A stretch of DNA of 64,000 bases from Glutamicibacter arilaitensis Re117 (GTDB taxonomy: Bacteria > Actinomycetota > Actinomycetes > Actinomycetales > Micrococcaceae), in contig NC_014550.1 in the NCBI RefSeq assembly GCF_000197735.1, forward strand, positions 310,001-374,000, in the 5' to 3' direction. The notes below the pieces were generated by a model. The model made no database searches. It was given only the letters and a program-made list of their open reading frames with translations, and was not told the origin of the DNA. The position numbers and the translations under genes are program-made. Positions 27,660 to 35,727 of this stretch are shown piece after piece; the first letter of the stretch is position 1; each line of letters opens with the position of its first letter.

Positions 27660-27795
27660 GTGCCAAAACCTAGCAAGCTCCAACGACAAGTTGGCCACGG
27701 CTGCCGCCGCCTGGCGCCGAGGAATGGGCCTTGAATGGGGGAAGAGTCTTGAAGCCGTGGAATGCCCGTTCAAGCAAAGGCGATTAAATGCCCCC

Positions 27796-27830
27796 GGCCG
27801 GTTTTCTCGGTGATTCCGAGAAGACCGGCC
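27796..27830 (-). terminator. Terminator of the marR-efflux operon
   Basis: GGCCGGTTTTCTCGG (27796-27810) pairs with CCGAGAAGACCGGCC (27816-27830) across a five-base loop, with one G-U pair. It lies 16 bp past the marR stop codon on the minus strand and ends the MFS-marR transcript. Confidence 0.75.
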
Positions 27831-27845
27831 AGGGTTTGGAACGCT

Positions 27846-28322
27846 CTAGAGGGACTTGATTTCCAAATTCAATCGGCTCAGAAGATCGATGAGTGCCGAC
27901 AGATCCTCATTGTCCCAGTTGGTCATGCGCGAGCGGAGCTCTGTCCGCCACCCTTGGAAGCATTCATGCCACCTTTCTACCGCAAGCTCGGTAGGCAGGA
28001 GGTGGAAGACCCTGCGGTCTTCCGGATCGACTTCACGCTTGACCAGTGCCAGCTGTTCCAGCTTGGTGATCATGCGCGATAGCGCAGCTTTGTCGACCAG
28101 CAAGTGTTCGCAGATTTCAGACTGGGTGATGCGTTGGCTCCGCAGAATCATGCCCAGCACGGGCAGGTAGCCCGGGGTGAGCCGGCTGTCGAGCCGAGTG
28201 GCCAATTCCCGTTTGGCACGCGCTGTCAGCGCGATCAGTGAAAACAATTCCTGTTCGGCTGACGCGTAGAGATCGGGACGTTCCGCAGTCGGGGCGTCTT
28301 CGGCTTTGCTTGAAACCTGCAC
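27846..28322 (-). CDS. MarR-family transcriptional regulator
   Basis: A 158-residue winged-helix regulator. The recognition part is RITQSEICEHLLVDKAALSRMITKLEQLALVKREVDPEDRRVFHL, with the MarR DxR wing motif (DPEDRR). It starts with GTG at 28322, five bases after TAGGAG, and follows the efflux gene by only 8 bp in the same operon. Two matching palindromes upstream of the efflux gene are the likely operator, so it probably represses its own operon until an inducing compound binds. The operon order is efflux first, regulator second. Confidence 0.93.
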   Translation of the reverse strand: MQVSSKAEDAPTAERPDLYASAEQELFSLIALTARAKRELATRLDSRLTPGYLPVLGMILRSQRITQSEICEHLLVDKAALSRMITKLEQLALVKREVDPEDRRVFHLLPTELAVERWHECFQGWRTELRSRMTNWDNEDLSALIDLLSRLNLEIKSL

Positions 28323-28330
28323 CGGATCTC

Positions 28331-29953
28331 CTAGCTGCCAGCTGGCGATTCTGGCTTGGTTCCGCCCTGGTCCTCAGCGGCGAGATCCTGCATGCGTTCG
28401 GTTGCGGTCTGGGTCTTCAGCGACTGGTTGGGGATCAGGCAAACAGCGATGACGACGATCAGGGACAGCGGTGCGGCAAGGGTGAACAGCGAAGGCACTG
28501 CATCACCGTAGATGGATTCGAAAATCACTCGGACTGGTTCTGGCATCGTGGCTACCGAAGGCAGGGTGCCCGATCCCAACGCCGCAGTCAGCTCCTTGGC
28601 TTGGTCTCCTATGGTCGCCAAGGCGGCGGCTAGGTCAGACTGGCGATCGGCGATCATGTTCGGCACGGTGGCTGCCAGCACGGCGCCCAAGCCAGCGGTA
28701 CCCGCAGTACCGCCCAAGGTGCGGAAGAAGTTGACAGCTGACGAAGCAACACCCAGTTCCTTGACGTGGACCGAGTTCTGCACCACCAGCACCATATTTT
28801 GCATGACCAGGCCCATCCCGGCACCGAGGATGAACATGTAGGTGGCTACCAGCGCGTAGTTGGTGTCGTAGTGGATGGTTCCCAACAGGAACAGCCCGAT
28901 TACGATCAGCACCGAACCGGTAACTACCAGCGCCTTCCACTTGCCGGTGCGCGAGATCATCGCACCGCCGATGGTGGAAATGACCAGCAGGCCGCCCATC
29001 AATGGGAAAGTCATCAGGCCGGCCATGGTGGCCGAGGCCCCGCGTGCCATGATCATGTACTGGCTGAGGAACACCGAGGTGCCGAACATCGAAACGCCAA
29101 CGGCCAGCGAAGCGATGACCGCGTAGGTGAAGGTGCGGTTCTTGAACAGGCCCAGGCTGAGCAGCGGCTCAGAAGACTTGGCTTCCACTACAACGAACAG
29201 CGCCAGCATGACTACAGCACCGGAAATCATCAGGTAGCTGGTCATCGATGCCCATTCGAACTGCGAGCCGCCCAGAGACATCCAGATCAGCAGCAGCGAG
29301 ACACCTGCGGAAAGCAGGAGAATGCCCCAGTAGTCGATCTTGACCTTGCGCTTGGGGATGGCTGGCAGGTGCAGCGTGCGCTGGATCAAGATGACCGCAG
29401 CGACGGCGAAAGGCAGGGCAATGAAGAAGTTCCAGCGCCAGTTGATGGCGTCGGTGACGAAGCCGCCGATCAACGGGCCGCCTACGGTGCCGACGGCCAT
29501 GACTGCGCCGAACAGGCCCATGTACTTGCCGCGTTCGCGAGGGGAGAGGAAGTCGGCCATGACGATCTGGGCCAAGGCGCCCACGCCGCCGCCGGCCAGG
29601 CCCTGGATAACGCGCATGGCGATCAGGAAGCTGGTGTTCTGCGAGAAGCCTGCTGCGGCCGAGGCGAGGACGAAGATGCCCAGCGCAATCTGCAAGAGCA
29701 GCTTGCGGTTGCCCAGGTCGGCGAGCTTGCCCCAGATCGGGGTGGAAATGGTGGTTGCCAGCAGGGTGGCTGTGACAACCCAGGTGAAAGCGGTCTGGCT
29801 GCCGTTGAGATCGGAAACGATCACAGGCAGCGAGCTGGAAACTACGGTGCTGGCCAAGATGGAGACGAACATGCCCATCAAAATGCCCGTGAGGGCAGTG
29901 AGGATTTCGCGGTGGGTCATCTTGGGCTTGGCGACCGGTGCGGTTGCGGTCAT
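28331..29953 (-). CDS. DHA2-family (EmrB/QacA) MFS multidrug efflux transporter
   Basis: A 540-residue proton-coupled drug exporter with 14 predicted membrane segments. Family hallmarks are LNGSQTAFTWVVTATLLATTISTPIWGKLADLGNRK (helix 2-3 loop) and GGGVGALAQIVMADFLSPRERGKYMG, in the position of motif C with an RGK segment. The last 60 residues are a cytoplasmic tail rich in charged residues. GGAG five bases before the ATG supports the start. It lies first in an operon with marR, behind the two-palindrome operator; drug export under MarR control is the natural reading. Confidence 0.93.
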   Translation of the reverse strand: MTATAPVAKPKMTHREILTALTGILMGMFVSILASTVVSSSLPVIVSDLNGSQTAFTWVVTATLLATTISTPIWGKLADLGNRKLLLQIALGIFVLASAAAGFSQNTSFLIAMRVIQGLAGGGVGALAQIVMADFLSPRERGKYMGLFGAVMAVGTVGGPLIGGFVTDAINWRWNFFIALPFAVAAVILIQRTLHLPAIPKRKVKIDYWGILLLSAGVSLLLIWMSLGGSQFEWASMTSYLMISGAVVMLALFVVVEAKSSEPLLSLGLFKNRTFTYAVIASLAVGVSMFGTSVFLSQYMIMARGASATMAGLMTFPLMGGLLVISTIGGAMISRTGKWKALVVTGSVLIVIGLFLLGTIHYDTNYALVATYMFILGAGMGLVMQNMVLVVQNSVHVKELGVASSAVNFFRTLGGTAGTAGLGAVLAATVPNMIADRQSDLAAALATIGDQAKELTAALGSGTLPSVATMPEPVRVIFESIYGDAVPSLFTLAAPLSLIVVIAVCLIPNQSLKTQTATERMQDLAAEDQGGTKPESPAGS

Positions 29954-29993
29954 GGAAGCTCCAAAAATAGGGTCAGGAATTAAGGCCTGAATG

Positions 29994-30039
29994 GTTGATT
30001 GATGTCAACTATACGGCGATAGTTGATGATTATCAACTA
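29994..30039 (-). promoter_or_regulatory. Twin MarR-type operator upstream of the efflux operon
   Basis: Two copies of GTTGA-N6-TCAAC occur at 29994-30009 and 30022-30037; centres are 28 bp apart. The second is extended to the perfect TAGTTGAT-GATT-ATCAACTA (30020-30039). They lie 40-85 bp upstream of the efflux start codon. Same spacing and arms suggest one regulator, most simply the MarR protein of the operon. Confidence 0.7.
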
Positions 30040-30065
30040 AGCGTGCTTTATGGCACATCCCGACG

Positions 30066-30122
30066 CCAGCAAGGAAAAACGCTCTGCGCCCAGGCCGATA
30101 AATCAGCAGGGCGCAGAGCGTT
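30066..30122 (-). terminator. Terminator of the gluQ-dnaX-recR line
   Basis: AACGCTCTGCGCCC (30078-30091) and GGGCGCAGAGCGTT (30109-30122) form a 14-bp perfect stem with a 17-base loop, 15 bp past the recR stop. Reading the minus strand the stem is followed by GTTTTTCCTT, the T-rich tail of an intrinsic terminator. Confidence 0.8.
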
Positions 30123-30136
30123 GAAACGCAATAAAA

Positions 30137-30949
30137 TTATTGGCTGCGGCGGTTATCCATCTCGGGAACCACAGGATGCGAAGAAGCCTCACACCCGGTG
30201 CCGGAATCAACCGGCTTGCCGCCAACGTGCAGCAGGCGTGGCTCGGGAAGCTGGGCCTTGGGCTTCTGTGCAGGATCTTCGGATTCTTCCTGCTCATCCT
30301 TCTCCGTGGCCTCCTGCTTTTCGGCCTTGAGCCGGGCCGGCCCCGGAGCGGTGCGGCCAGCGGCGCGGCGTCCTTCGAAGGCACGAGCCAAAGTCACCTC
30401 ATCGGCGTACTCCAAGTCGCCGCCAACCGGCAGGCCAGAAGCCAAGCGGGTGATGTGAATACCCAGGGGAGCCAGAGCACGCACCAGGTACACGGCGGTG
30501 GCTTCGCCCTCAAGGTTAGGGTCAGTGGCTAGGATCAATTCGGTGATCGAATCATCGGCCAAGCGCGTAACCAGTTCGCGGATGTGAAGCTGTTCCGGAC
30601 CGATGCCCGCTAGTGGATTGATGGAGCCGCCCAGCACGTGGTACTTGCCGGAGAACGCGCGGGTGCGTTCAATGGCCAGCACGTCCTTGGACTCTTCGAC
30701 GATGCAGATCTTGGTTCCATCGCGACGCTCATCGCGGCAGATGGCGCAGATTTCCTGCTCCGAGATGTTGAAGCAGATCTCGCAGAACTTCACCTTTTCC
30801 TTGACCAGCTGGATCGAGGCGGCCAGCCGGGTCATGTCCTCGGCATCGGCATCAAGAATGTGGAAAGCAATGCGCTGAGCCGATTTCGGGCCGATGCCAG
30901 GCAAGCGACCGAGCTCGTCGATCAGTTCCTGTACAGCACCTTCGTACAC
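30137..30949 (-). CDS. recR: Recombination mediator RecR with C-terminal extension
   Basis: A 270-residue RecR, which with RecF/RecO loads RecA at gaps. Residues 1-198 are a standard RecR: helix-hairpin-helix ([24 protein letters not shown]), the four-cysteine zinc finger ([18 protein letters not shown]), a Toprim domain ([27 protein letters not shown]) and the Walker-like ending ([23 protein letters not shown]). Then comes a 70-residue charged, Glu/Lys/Pro-rich tail with no domain I recognise; RecR is usually about 200 residues. Start is GTG at 30949 with AGG seven bases upstream. It follows dnaX by 90 bp, the conserved dnaX-recR order (the ybaB gene usually between them is absent). Confidence 0.95.
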   Translation of the reverse strand: MYEGAVQELIDELGRLPGIGPKSAQRIAFHILDADAEDMTRLAASIQLVKEKVKFCEICFNISEQEICAICRDERRDGTKICIVEESKDVLAIERTRAFSGKYHVLGGSINPLAGIGPEQLHIRELVTRLADDSITELILATDPNLEGEATAVYLVRALAPLGIHITRLASGLPVGGDLEYADEVTLARAFEGRRAAGRTAPGPARLKAEKQEATEKDEQEESEDPAQKPKAQLPEPRLLHVGGKPVDSGTGCEASSHPVVPEMDNRRSQ

Positions 30950-31039
30950 GTGCGCCTACTTTCTACCTTGCTTTAATACCGTGAAATTGTTCCTTGGTAC
31001 ACCCTAGTGTCTCACTGCGACAGTTGGCCGTGGTGCCGG

Positions 31040-34000
31040 CTACAAGCTTCGCTTGATCTCCACTACATTCCCGTTAACGTCGCGTTGCTCGATAACCATT
31101 CCGCCGAGCAAGCGTTCTACCGCAGGAACGCCGATCAGTGCCGAGTCCTCGACCTCGATGTCATCGTCGCTCGGGACGAATTCCTCGGGTTCCTGCACGG
31201 GAGCGGGAGCTGGCCTCGAAGCCTGTCCGCCCCAACCGGTAGCCGCTTGGGCAGGCGCTGGCGCACTGGGTGCGTTCTTCGCCTGATCCATCAGCTGCTG
31301 GTAGCGGCTCATCCGTCCCAATGGGGCCGGAGCCGATGCGGGTTCCGCCTCAGCCTGCGGCGCACCCCAGCTCGGAGCCGATTCCGGAGTCGCTGGCTGC
31401 TGCACCGGGGCACCAGGCTCTTGACGGGGCTGTTCCTGAGGGCGTGGCGCAGCAGGACGCTCAGGCATCGGTGCTGCGGCGGCAGAAGCCACCTCCGGCG
31501 AAGCCGGGGCCGAGGATGCCTGCGTCTCAGGTGCAGGAGCCGCCAGATTCTCGAAAGAGCCGGTGGTGCTTCCAGGGTGCAGCGGTGTCGACGACACCGG
31601 ACGCTCGATATTCGGCATGCCGCCTTCAGCTTGGCGTGCCGTCATGCCAGCGGTCATCCGAGGCTTGGGAGCTACCGGAGGTCCACCGAAATTCCGTGGC
31701 GCGCCAGTTGCTGGAGCGGGGGCCACCGGGGAGGGCGGCGCAGCAGCAGCTGGTGCCGCAGCCTGTGGCTGTGGTTGCGCCGGAGGTGCTGGCGGAGCGC
31801 TGCCAGCGGGCTGGAAGTACGGGTCATCCGGGTATGGAGACTCGTCAAAGTAGGGCTCATCGGCAGGAGGCGGAACATCCTCGTAAGCGCTGGCGTACCC
31901 GTCATGGGCGCGTGGCGCAGGAGCCACCGGTGCCGAGCTAGGCGCGGCAACCGCCGGACGCTGCTGTGGTGCCGGAGCAGCGGCCTGGGCCCTTGCCGCG
32001 GCGCGCGCAGCAGCCCCAGCAGAACTTACAGCTTTGGTGAACTTAGTTGGTGCTGGAATTGGCGCCGGGATTGGCCGGCGCTCACCTTTTGGGGAACCAC
32101 CACCGTTGGGGTTGGAACCACCTTCGGTGAGGACCACTTCCAGTGGCGAACCATGGACCTGGGAGAGGACCCCGGTCAAGGTACTCATCAAATCCGGCCG
32201 GTTGCGCAGATTCACGATGGGCCCGGTGTTGCTGAACGCCAAGGTCAAGGTGCGGCCATCGAAGCCTGCCACGGAGCCGTAAGTGGCAACCATGGAATGC
32301 AGGACGCGGGAGTTGCCCTGCAGCTGCTGCAGAATCATCGGCCAGGCCTGCTGGAACTTTGCTACCGGTGAGCCGGAACCCTGTGGTGCTTGCTGATGGT
32401 CTTGCGGCATTCCGTTTGGAGCAGCCTGCTGCGGTGCGTGCTGCTGTGGCTGGCCTTGCTGACGCTGCGCTTGTTCTTGTGCGGCGCGTTGCTGTGCTTC
32501 GCGCTCAGCCTGTTCATGCTGGGCTTGTTCACGCTGGGCTTGCTCTTGTGCGGCGCGTTGCTGTGCTTCGCGCTCAGCCTGTTCATGCTGGGCTTGCTCT
32601 TGTGCGGCGCGTTGCTGTGCTTCGCGCTCAGCTTGCGCACGCTGGGCATGCTCCTGCTGAGCATCTACGCCAGGTTGGCTGGCATTCTCAGCTGGCTGTG
32701 GCTGTGCGCCAGCTGGTGCTGGTGCTTGTGGTCCACGGTTGGCAGCGGCACGTCGCGCAAATTCGGCCATGGCAGGATTCTGCTTCACATCATCGATGGA
32801 AACACCGGTGCCGAAGGACAGATCCTCGCCGCTGGAAGGGTCAGGAACCAAGCTGAATGGGGCTACGCCTTCTGGACGAGCTGCCGGAGTGCTAGGGCCA
32901 GGCTGGACCTCGGTGGTTACCGGATGGACATCACCCTTAGGACCCCAAGTTGCGCCCCAGTCGGCAGCTTCGCCGGTGTTCAGCGAAGCTGCGGCTCCTG
33001 GATCCAGCGGAGCATTTGGATCACCATCCTCAGCCTGCTGCGGCTGTGCCGAGGCAGCAGGCTGAGCTGAACGCACTGGTTGCGCGGCAGTTGCCGAAGA
33101 CGAGTTCTCCTCAGATTGCTCAGGGTGCTGGTTTTGAACGGGGGTTGCTTGCGCTGCAGGCTGTTGAGCCTGGGAAGACTGTTGCTGAGGCTGGGCCTGC
33201 TCTGGCTGCACCTGGGCGGGCTGCTCTTGAGCAGCTGGCGCGCCCTGGGATTCAGCCGGGGCTCCACCTAGGCGGGACTTGGCTGCAGCCAAGGCCTCGC
33301 GTACTGCGGCAGCTCCCTGACGCGCGGCAGCTGGGTTAGGAGCTGCGTTGATTGCGCCAGGAGCACCCGAAGCCTCGTCTTCATCAAGAGCTGGAAGCGC
33401 GCCGCCGGTCATCGCGTGGCGTTCCAAGCGATCCAACCGCGCTGCAAAGGAGCTGTCCGAGTTCTGCGAACCTGGCAGCATCAAACGCGCGGCCAGCAAT
33501 TCCAGATGAAGTCGCGGCGAAGTTGCGCCGGTCATTTCGCTCAGTGCCTTGTTGGTGACATCTGCCCAGCGCGATAGTTCGCCGGCCCCAACCAAACCTG
33601 CTTGCAAGCGCAGGGCTTCGAGCTGGTCTTCAGGCACGCCGCGCAAGATCTTCTCCAAGCCTTCTGGCATGGCCTTGGCGATGATCAAATCACGGAAGCG
33701 TTCCAAAACGTCTTCCACGAAGCGCCGTGGATCCAAACCGGTCTGGATGATCCGGTCAATGGCGCCGAACAATCCCGCACCATCGGATTCATGCAGTGAC
33801 AAGGTGACTTCATCGAGCAGCGTGGAGTGCGTGTATCCCAGCAGCGCAATGGCTGTTTCGTAGTCGAGATTCCCGTCCCGGGCGCCTGCGATGAGCTGAT
33901 CGAGCACCGAGAGCGTGTCTCGGACCGAGCCGCCGCCAGCACGGATGACTAGCGGCAATACGCCTTCGGCTACCTGGACGTTCTCGCGCTCGCAGAGCAA

Positions 34001-34567
34001 CTGCAGATATGCCAGCAGAGCTTCGGGCGGAACCAAACGGAATGGGTAATGATGGGTGCGCGAACGGATGGTGCCAATGACCTTTTCCGGTTCAGTAGTC
34101 GCAAAGATGAACTTGATGTGCGCAGGCGGCTCTTCAACAATCTTCAGCAGGGCGTTGAAGCCGGCAGCGGTGACCATATGAGCCTCATCGATGATGAAGA
34201 TCTTGTAGCGGTCACGGGTAGGAGCGAAGGTTGCGCGCTCACGCAGATCGCGGGCATCATCCACGCCACCGTGGCTGGCCGCGTCAATCTCGATGACATC
34301 CAATGAACCAGGGCCGCCATTGGCCAAGTCCACACAGCTAGCGCAGGTACCGCAAGGAACCGGGGTAGGACCTTGCTCGCAATTCAAGCAACGGGCCAAA
34401 ATGCGGGCAGACGTCGTCTTGCCGCAACCGCGCGGGCCGGAGAACAAGTATGCGTGGTTTACACGGTTCTTCTCCAACGCCGTCATTAAGGGCGCAGTAA
34501 CGTGCTCCTGTCCGATGACGTCGCCGAACGTATCGGGACGATATCTGCGATATAGCGCTGTACTCAC
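31040..34567 (-). CDS. dnaX: DNA polymerase III gamma/tau subunit
   Basis: A 1175-residue clamp-loader subunit. Residues 1-240 form the AAA+ ATPase with Walker A (GPRGCGKTTSA), a C4 zinc module (CARCLNCEQGPTPVPCGTCASC region), IDEAHMVT and the TTEPEKVIGTIRSR sensor. The gamma C-terminal collar follows to about 370. The tau part is very long and of low complexity: alanine, glutamine and proline-rich, with a tandem Glu/Gln/Arg/Ala repeat. A folded segment near 780-860 (WPMILQQLQGNSRVLHSMVATYGSVAGFDGRTLTLAF) is the tau C-terminal domain. GTG start at 34567, 9 bp after gluQ. Actinobacterial DnaX often exceeds 1000 residues, but this one is long. The segment to 31040 keeps the frame. Confidence 0.95.
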   Translation of the reverse strand: MSTALYRRYRPDTFGDVIGQEHVTAPLMTALEKNRVNHAYLFSGPRGCGKTTSARILARCLNCEQGPTPVPCGTCASCVDLANGGPGSLDVIEIDAASHGGVDDARDLRERATFAPTRDRYKIFIIDEAHMVTAAGFNALLKIVEEPPAHIKFIFATTEPEKVIGTIRSRTHHYPFRLVPPEALLAYLQLLCERENVQVAEGVLPLVIRAGGGSVRDTLSVLDQLIAGARDGNLDYETAIALLGYTHSTLLDEVTLSLHESDGAGLFGAIDRIIQTGLDPRRFVEDVLERFRDLIIAKAMPEGLEKILRGVPEDQLEALRLQAGLVGAGELSRWADVTNKALSEMTGATSPRLHLELLAARLMLPGSQNSDSSFAARLDRLERHAMTGGALPALDEDEASGAPGAINAAPNPAAARQGAAAVREALAAAKSRLGGAPAESQGAPAAQEQPAQVQPEQAQPQQQSSQAQQPAAQATPVQNQHPEQSEENSSSATAAQPVRSAQPAASAQPQQAEDGDPNAPLDPGAAASLNTGEAADWGATWGPKGDVHPVTTEVQPGPSTPAARPEGVAPFSLVPDPSSGEDLSFGTGVSIDDVKQNPAMAEFARRAAANRGPQAPAPAGAQPQPAENASQPGVDAQQEHAQRAQAEREAQQRAAQEQAQHEQAEREAQQRAAQEQAQREQAQHEQAEREAQQRAAQEQAQRQQGQPQQHAPQQAAPNGMPQDHQQAPQGSGSPVAKFQQAWPMILQQLQGNSRVLHSMVATYGSVAGFDGRTLTLAFSNTGPIVNLRNRPDLMSTLTGVLSQVHGSPLEVVLTEGGSNPNGGGSPKGERRPIPAPIPAPTKFTKAVSSAGAAARAAARAQAAAPAPQQRPAVAAPSSAPVAPAPRAHDGYASAYEDVPPPADEPYFDESPYPDDPYFQPAGSAPPAPPAQPQPQAAAPAAAAPPSPVAPAPATGAPRNFGGPPVAPKPRMTAGMTARQAEGGMPNIERPVSSTPLHPGSTTGSFENLAAPAPETQASSAPASPEVASAAAAPMPERPAAPRPQEQPRQEPGAPVQQPATPESAPSWGAPQAEAEPASAPAPLGRMSRYQQLMDQAKNAPSAPAPAQAATGWGGQASRPAPAPVQEPEEFVPSDDDIEVEDSALIGVPAVERLLGGMVIEQRDVNGNVVEIKRSL
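32460..32660 (-). repeat. Tandem repeat inside dnaX (Q/E/A/R-rich)
   Basis: A near-identical DNA unit (CTGTGCTTCGCGCTCAGC and neighbours) repeats about three times, with a further degenerate copy. On the coding strand it gives EREAQQRAAQEQAQ-type units (EQAEREAQQRAAQEQAQHEQ...). Repeat units keep the reading frame, so unit number can vary between strains without breaking dnaX. Confidence 0.75.
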
Positions 34568-34576
34568 ACCGGTTCC

Positions 34577-35497
34577 CTATCGGTTGCGTGATGCCGGAGG
34601 CATCAGCTGTTGGACAATATTCTCTGGATCGACGATCCACGGTTCACGTGGCAGAGCCGCCGGATCGAAAGCTTGTAGAGCTGCCTGCAAACTTGTGCTG
34701 GGCAAGCCCAATGACTCTAGCAAAATCGTCACAACGTTGGCTGGAAGCAGGCCTTGTTCGGTGATCTCTTCGAGTGTTACCGCGCCGTCGCGTTTAGCTA
34801 ATCGCTGGCCCTTGGAATTCAGCGCCAGCGGCACATGTGCGTAGACCGGGACCTCGTAGTCCAAAAGTGTCGCCAAGTAAGCTTGCCGTGGCGCCGAGGA
34901 GAGCAAATCATCACCACGCACCACCTGGTCGATGCCTGAGAATGCGTCATCCACGACTACAGCAAGGTTGTAGGCAGGAGCGCCGTCGTTGCGAATCAGG
35001 ACAAAATCATCAACCGCACCGGTGTAGTCGCCGAACAGTTCGTCATGAACAGAAAATTCGTTCACTTGCGAACGCAGGCGCAAGGCCGCAGGACGATTCT
35101 TAGCTTTGGCTTCGCGTTCGCTGGGACTCAGCTCACGGCAGGTTCCCGGGTAGGCTCCGGGGGCTGCATGTGGAGCGCTTCCGGCCTCGGCAATGTCTTT
35201 GCGCGAACAGAAGCATTCATAGACCAAGCCGCGATCCTTGAGCCGTTCAACGGCCTCAAGGTAAACAGGAAGGCGGTCGGACTGTCGGAGCATCTCGCCA
35301 TCGAAGTCCAAACCCAAAGATGCCAATTCATTGATCTGAGTGGTCTCGGCGCCTGAACGTACGCGATCCAAGTCTTCAATGCGCAGCAAGAAATCACGGT
35401 CAGTGGAACGGGCGAAAAGCCAGGCAAGGATGGCCGTGCGCAAATTGCCAAGGTGGAGTGGCCCAGAAGGGCTAGGGGCGAAACGGCCAGCGCCCAC
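34577..35497 (-). CDS. gluQ: Glutamyl-Q tRNA(Asp) synthetase
   Basis: A 306-residue truncated glutamyl-tRNA synthetase paralogue that attaches glutamate to queuosine in tRNA(Asp) QUC. It has the HIGH-equivalent in APSPSGPLHLGNLRTA, the zinc-binding CxC..C set (YECFCSR...GTCREL) and a KMSKS-like RLAKRDGA; it lacks the anticodon-binding domain of GltX, which explains the length. I chose GTG at 35497 with GGAG five bases upstream; a longer frame to 35557 would run into the SRP RNA gene. It lies between the SRP RNA and dnaX on the same strand. Confidence 0.9.
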   Translation of the reverse strand: MGAGRFAPSPSGPLHLGNLRTAILAWLFARSTDRDFLLRIEDLDRVRSGAETTQINELASLGLDFDGEMLRQSDRLPVYLEAVERLKDRGLVYECFCSRKDIAEAGSAPHAAPGAYPGTCRELSPSEREAKAKNRPAALRLRSQVNEFSVHDELFGDYTGAVDDFVLIRNDGAPAYNLAVVVDDAFSGIDQVVRGDDLLSSAPRQAYLATLLDYEVPVYAHVPLALNSKGQRLAKRDGAVTLEEITEQGLLPANVVTILLESLGLPSTSLQAALQAFDPAALPREPWIVDPENIVQQLMPPASRNR

Positions 35498-35529
35498 GTG
35501 GACTCCATTCGGCTTGCGTAAAAGTAAAA

Positions 35530-35617
35530 GACCCCTCATGCACCTGCCAGAGCCCATCTACCCTTGCTACCTTCCGGTCCTGGGGGAGTTCAACAGGATG
35601 ACACCACACGAGGGGTC
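35530..35617 (-). ncRNA. ffs: Signal recognition particle RNA (small bacterial, 4.5S type)
   Basis: On the minus strand the sequence contains the SRP domain IV core CCAGGACCGGAAGGTAGCA followed by AGGGTAG, the universally conserved GGAAG tetraloop/AGCA region. Outer arms GACCCCTCGTG and GCATGAGGGGTC pair (35607-35617 with 35530-35541, one G-U pair), closing the hairpin. A T-rich tail (CTTTTACTTTTAC) follows, consistent with termination. It binds Ffh to target membrane proteins. Exact ends are estimated from the closing helix; neighbours downstream are gluQ and dnaX. Confidence 0.93.
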
Positions 35618-35727
35618 ACCAAAAATACTACCTGAGGTAGGCGCTTGGATAAAAATCGGCAGGCGTGCGCTTGCTCTCAACTGGCTGACCTCGGATCAAG
35701 AATGTTGCTCGCGCAGGAGTTTCGTGC

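Noticed and set aside
28766-29983. 405-codon frame opposite the efflux transporter
   Set aside because: Antisense shadow with repeated H/G/Q composition and no conserved domain.
31007-32371. 454-codon frame opposite dnaX tau
   Set aside because: Arises from low-complexity dnaX DNA read in the other strand; Arg/Ser-rich with no domain.
32460-32660. CRISPR-like repeats
   Set aside because: The repeats are adjacent, in frame and coding within dnaX, without unique spacers.
31040-34567. Programmed frameshift making gamma from dnaX
   Set aside because: I see no A-rich slippery sequence followed by a stem in the proper region; one long frame is enough.
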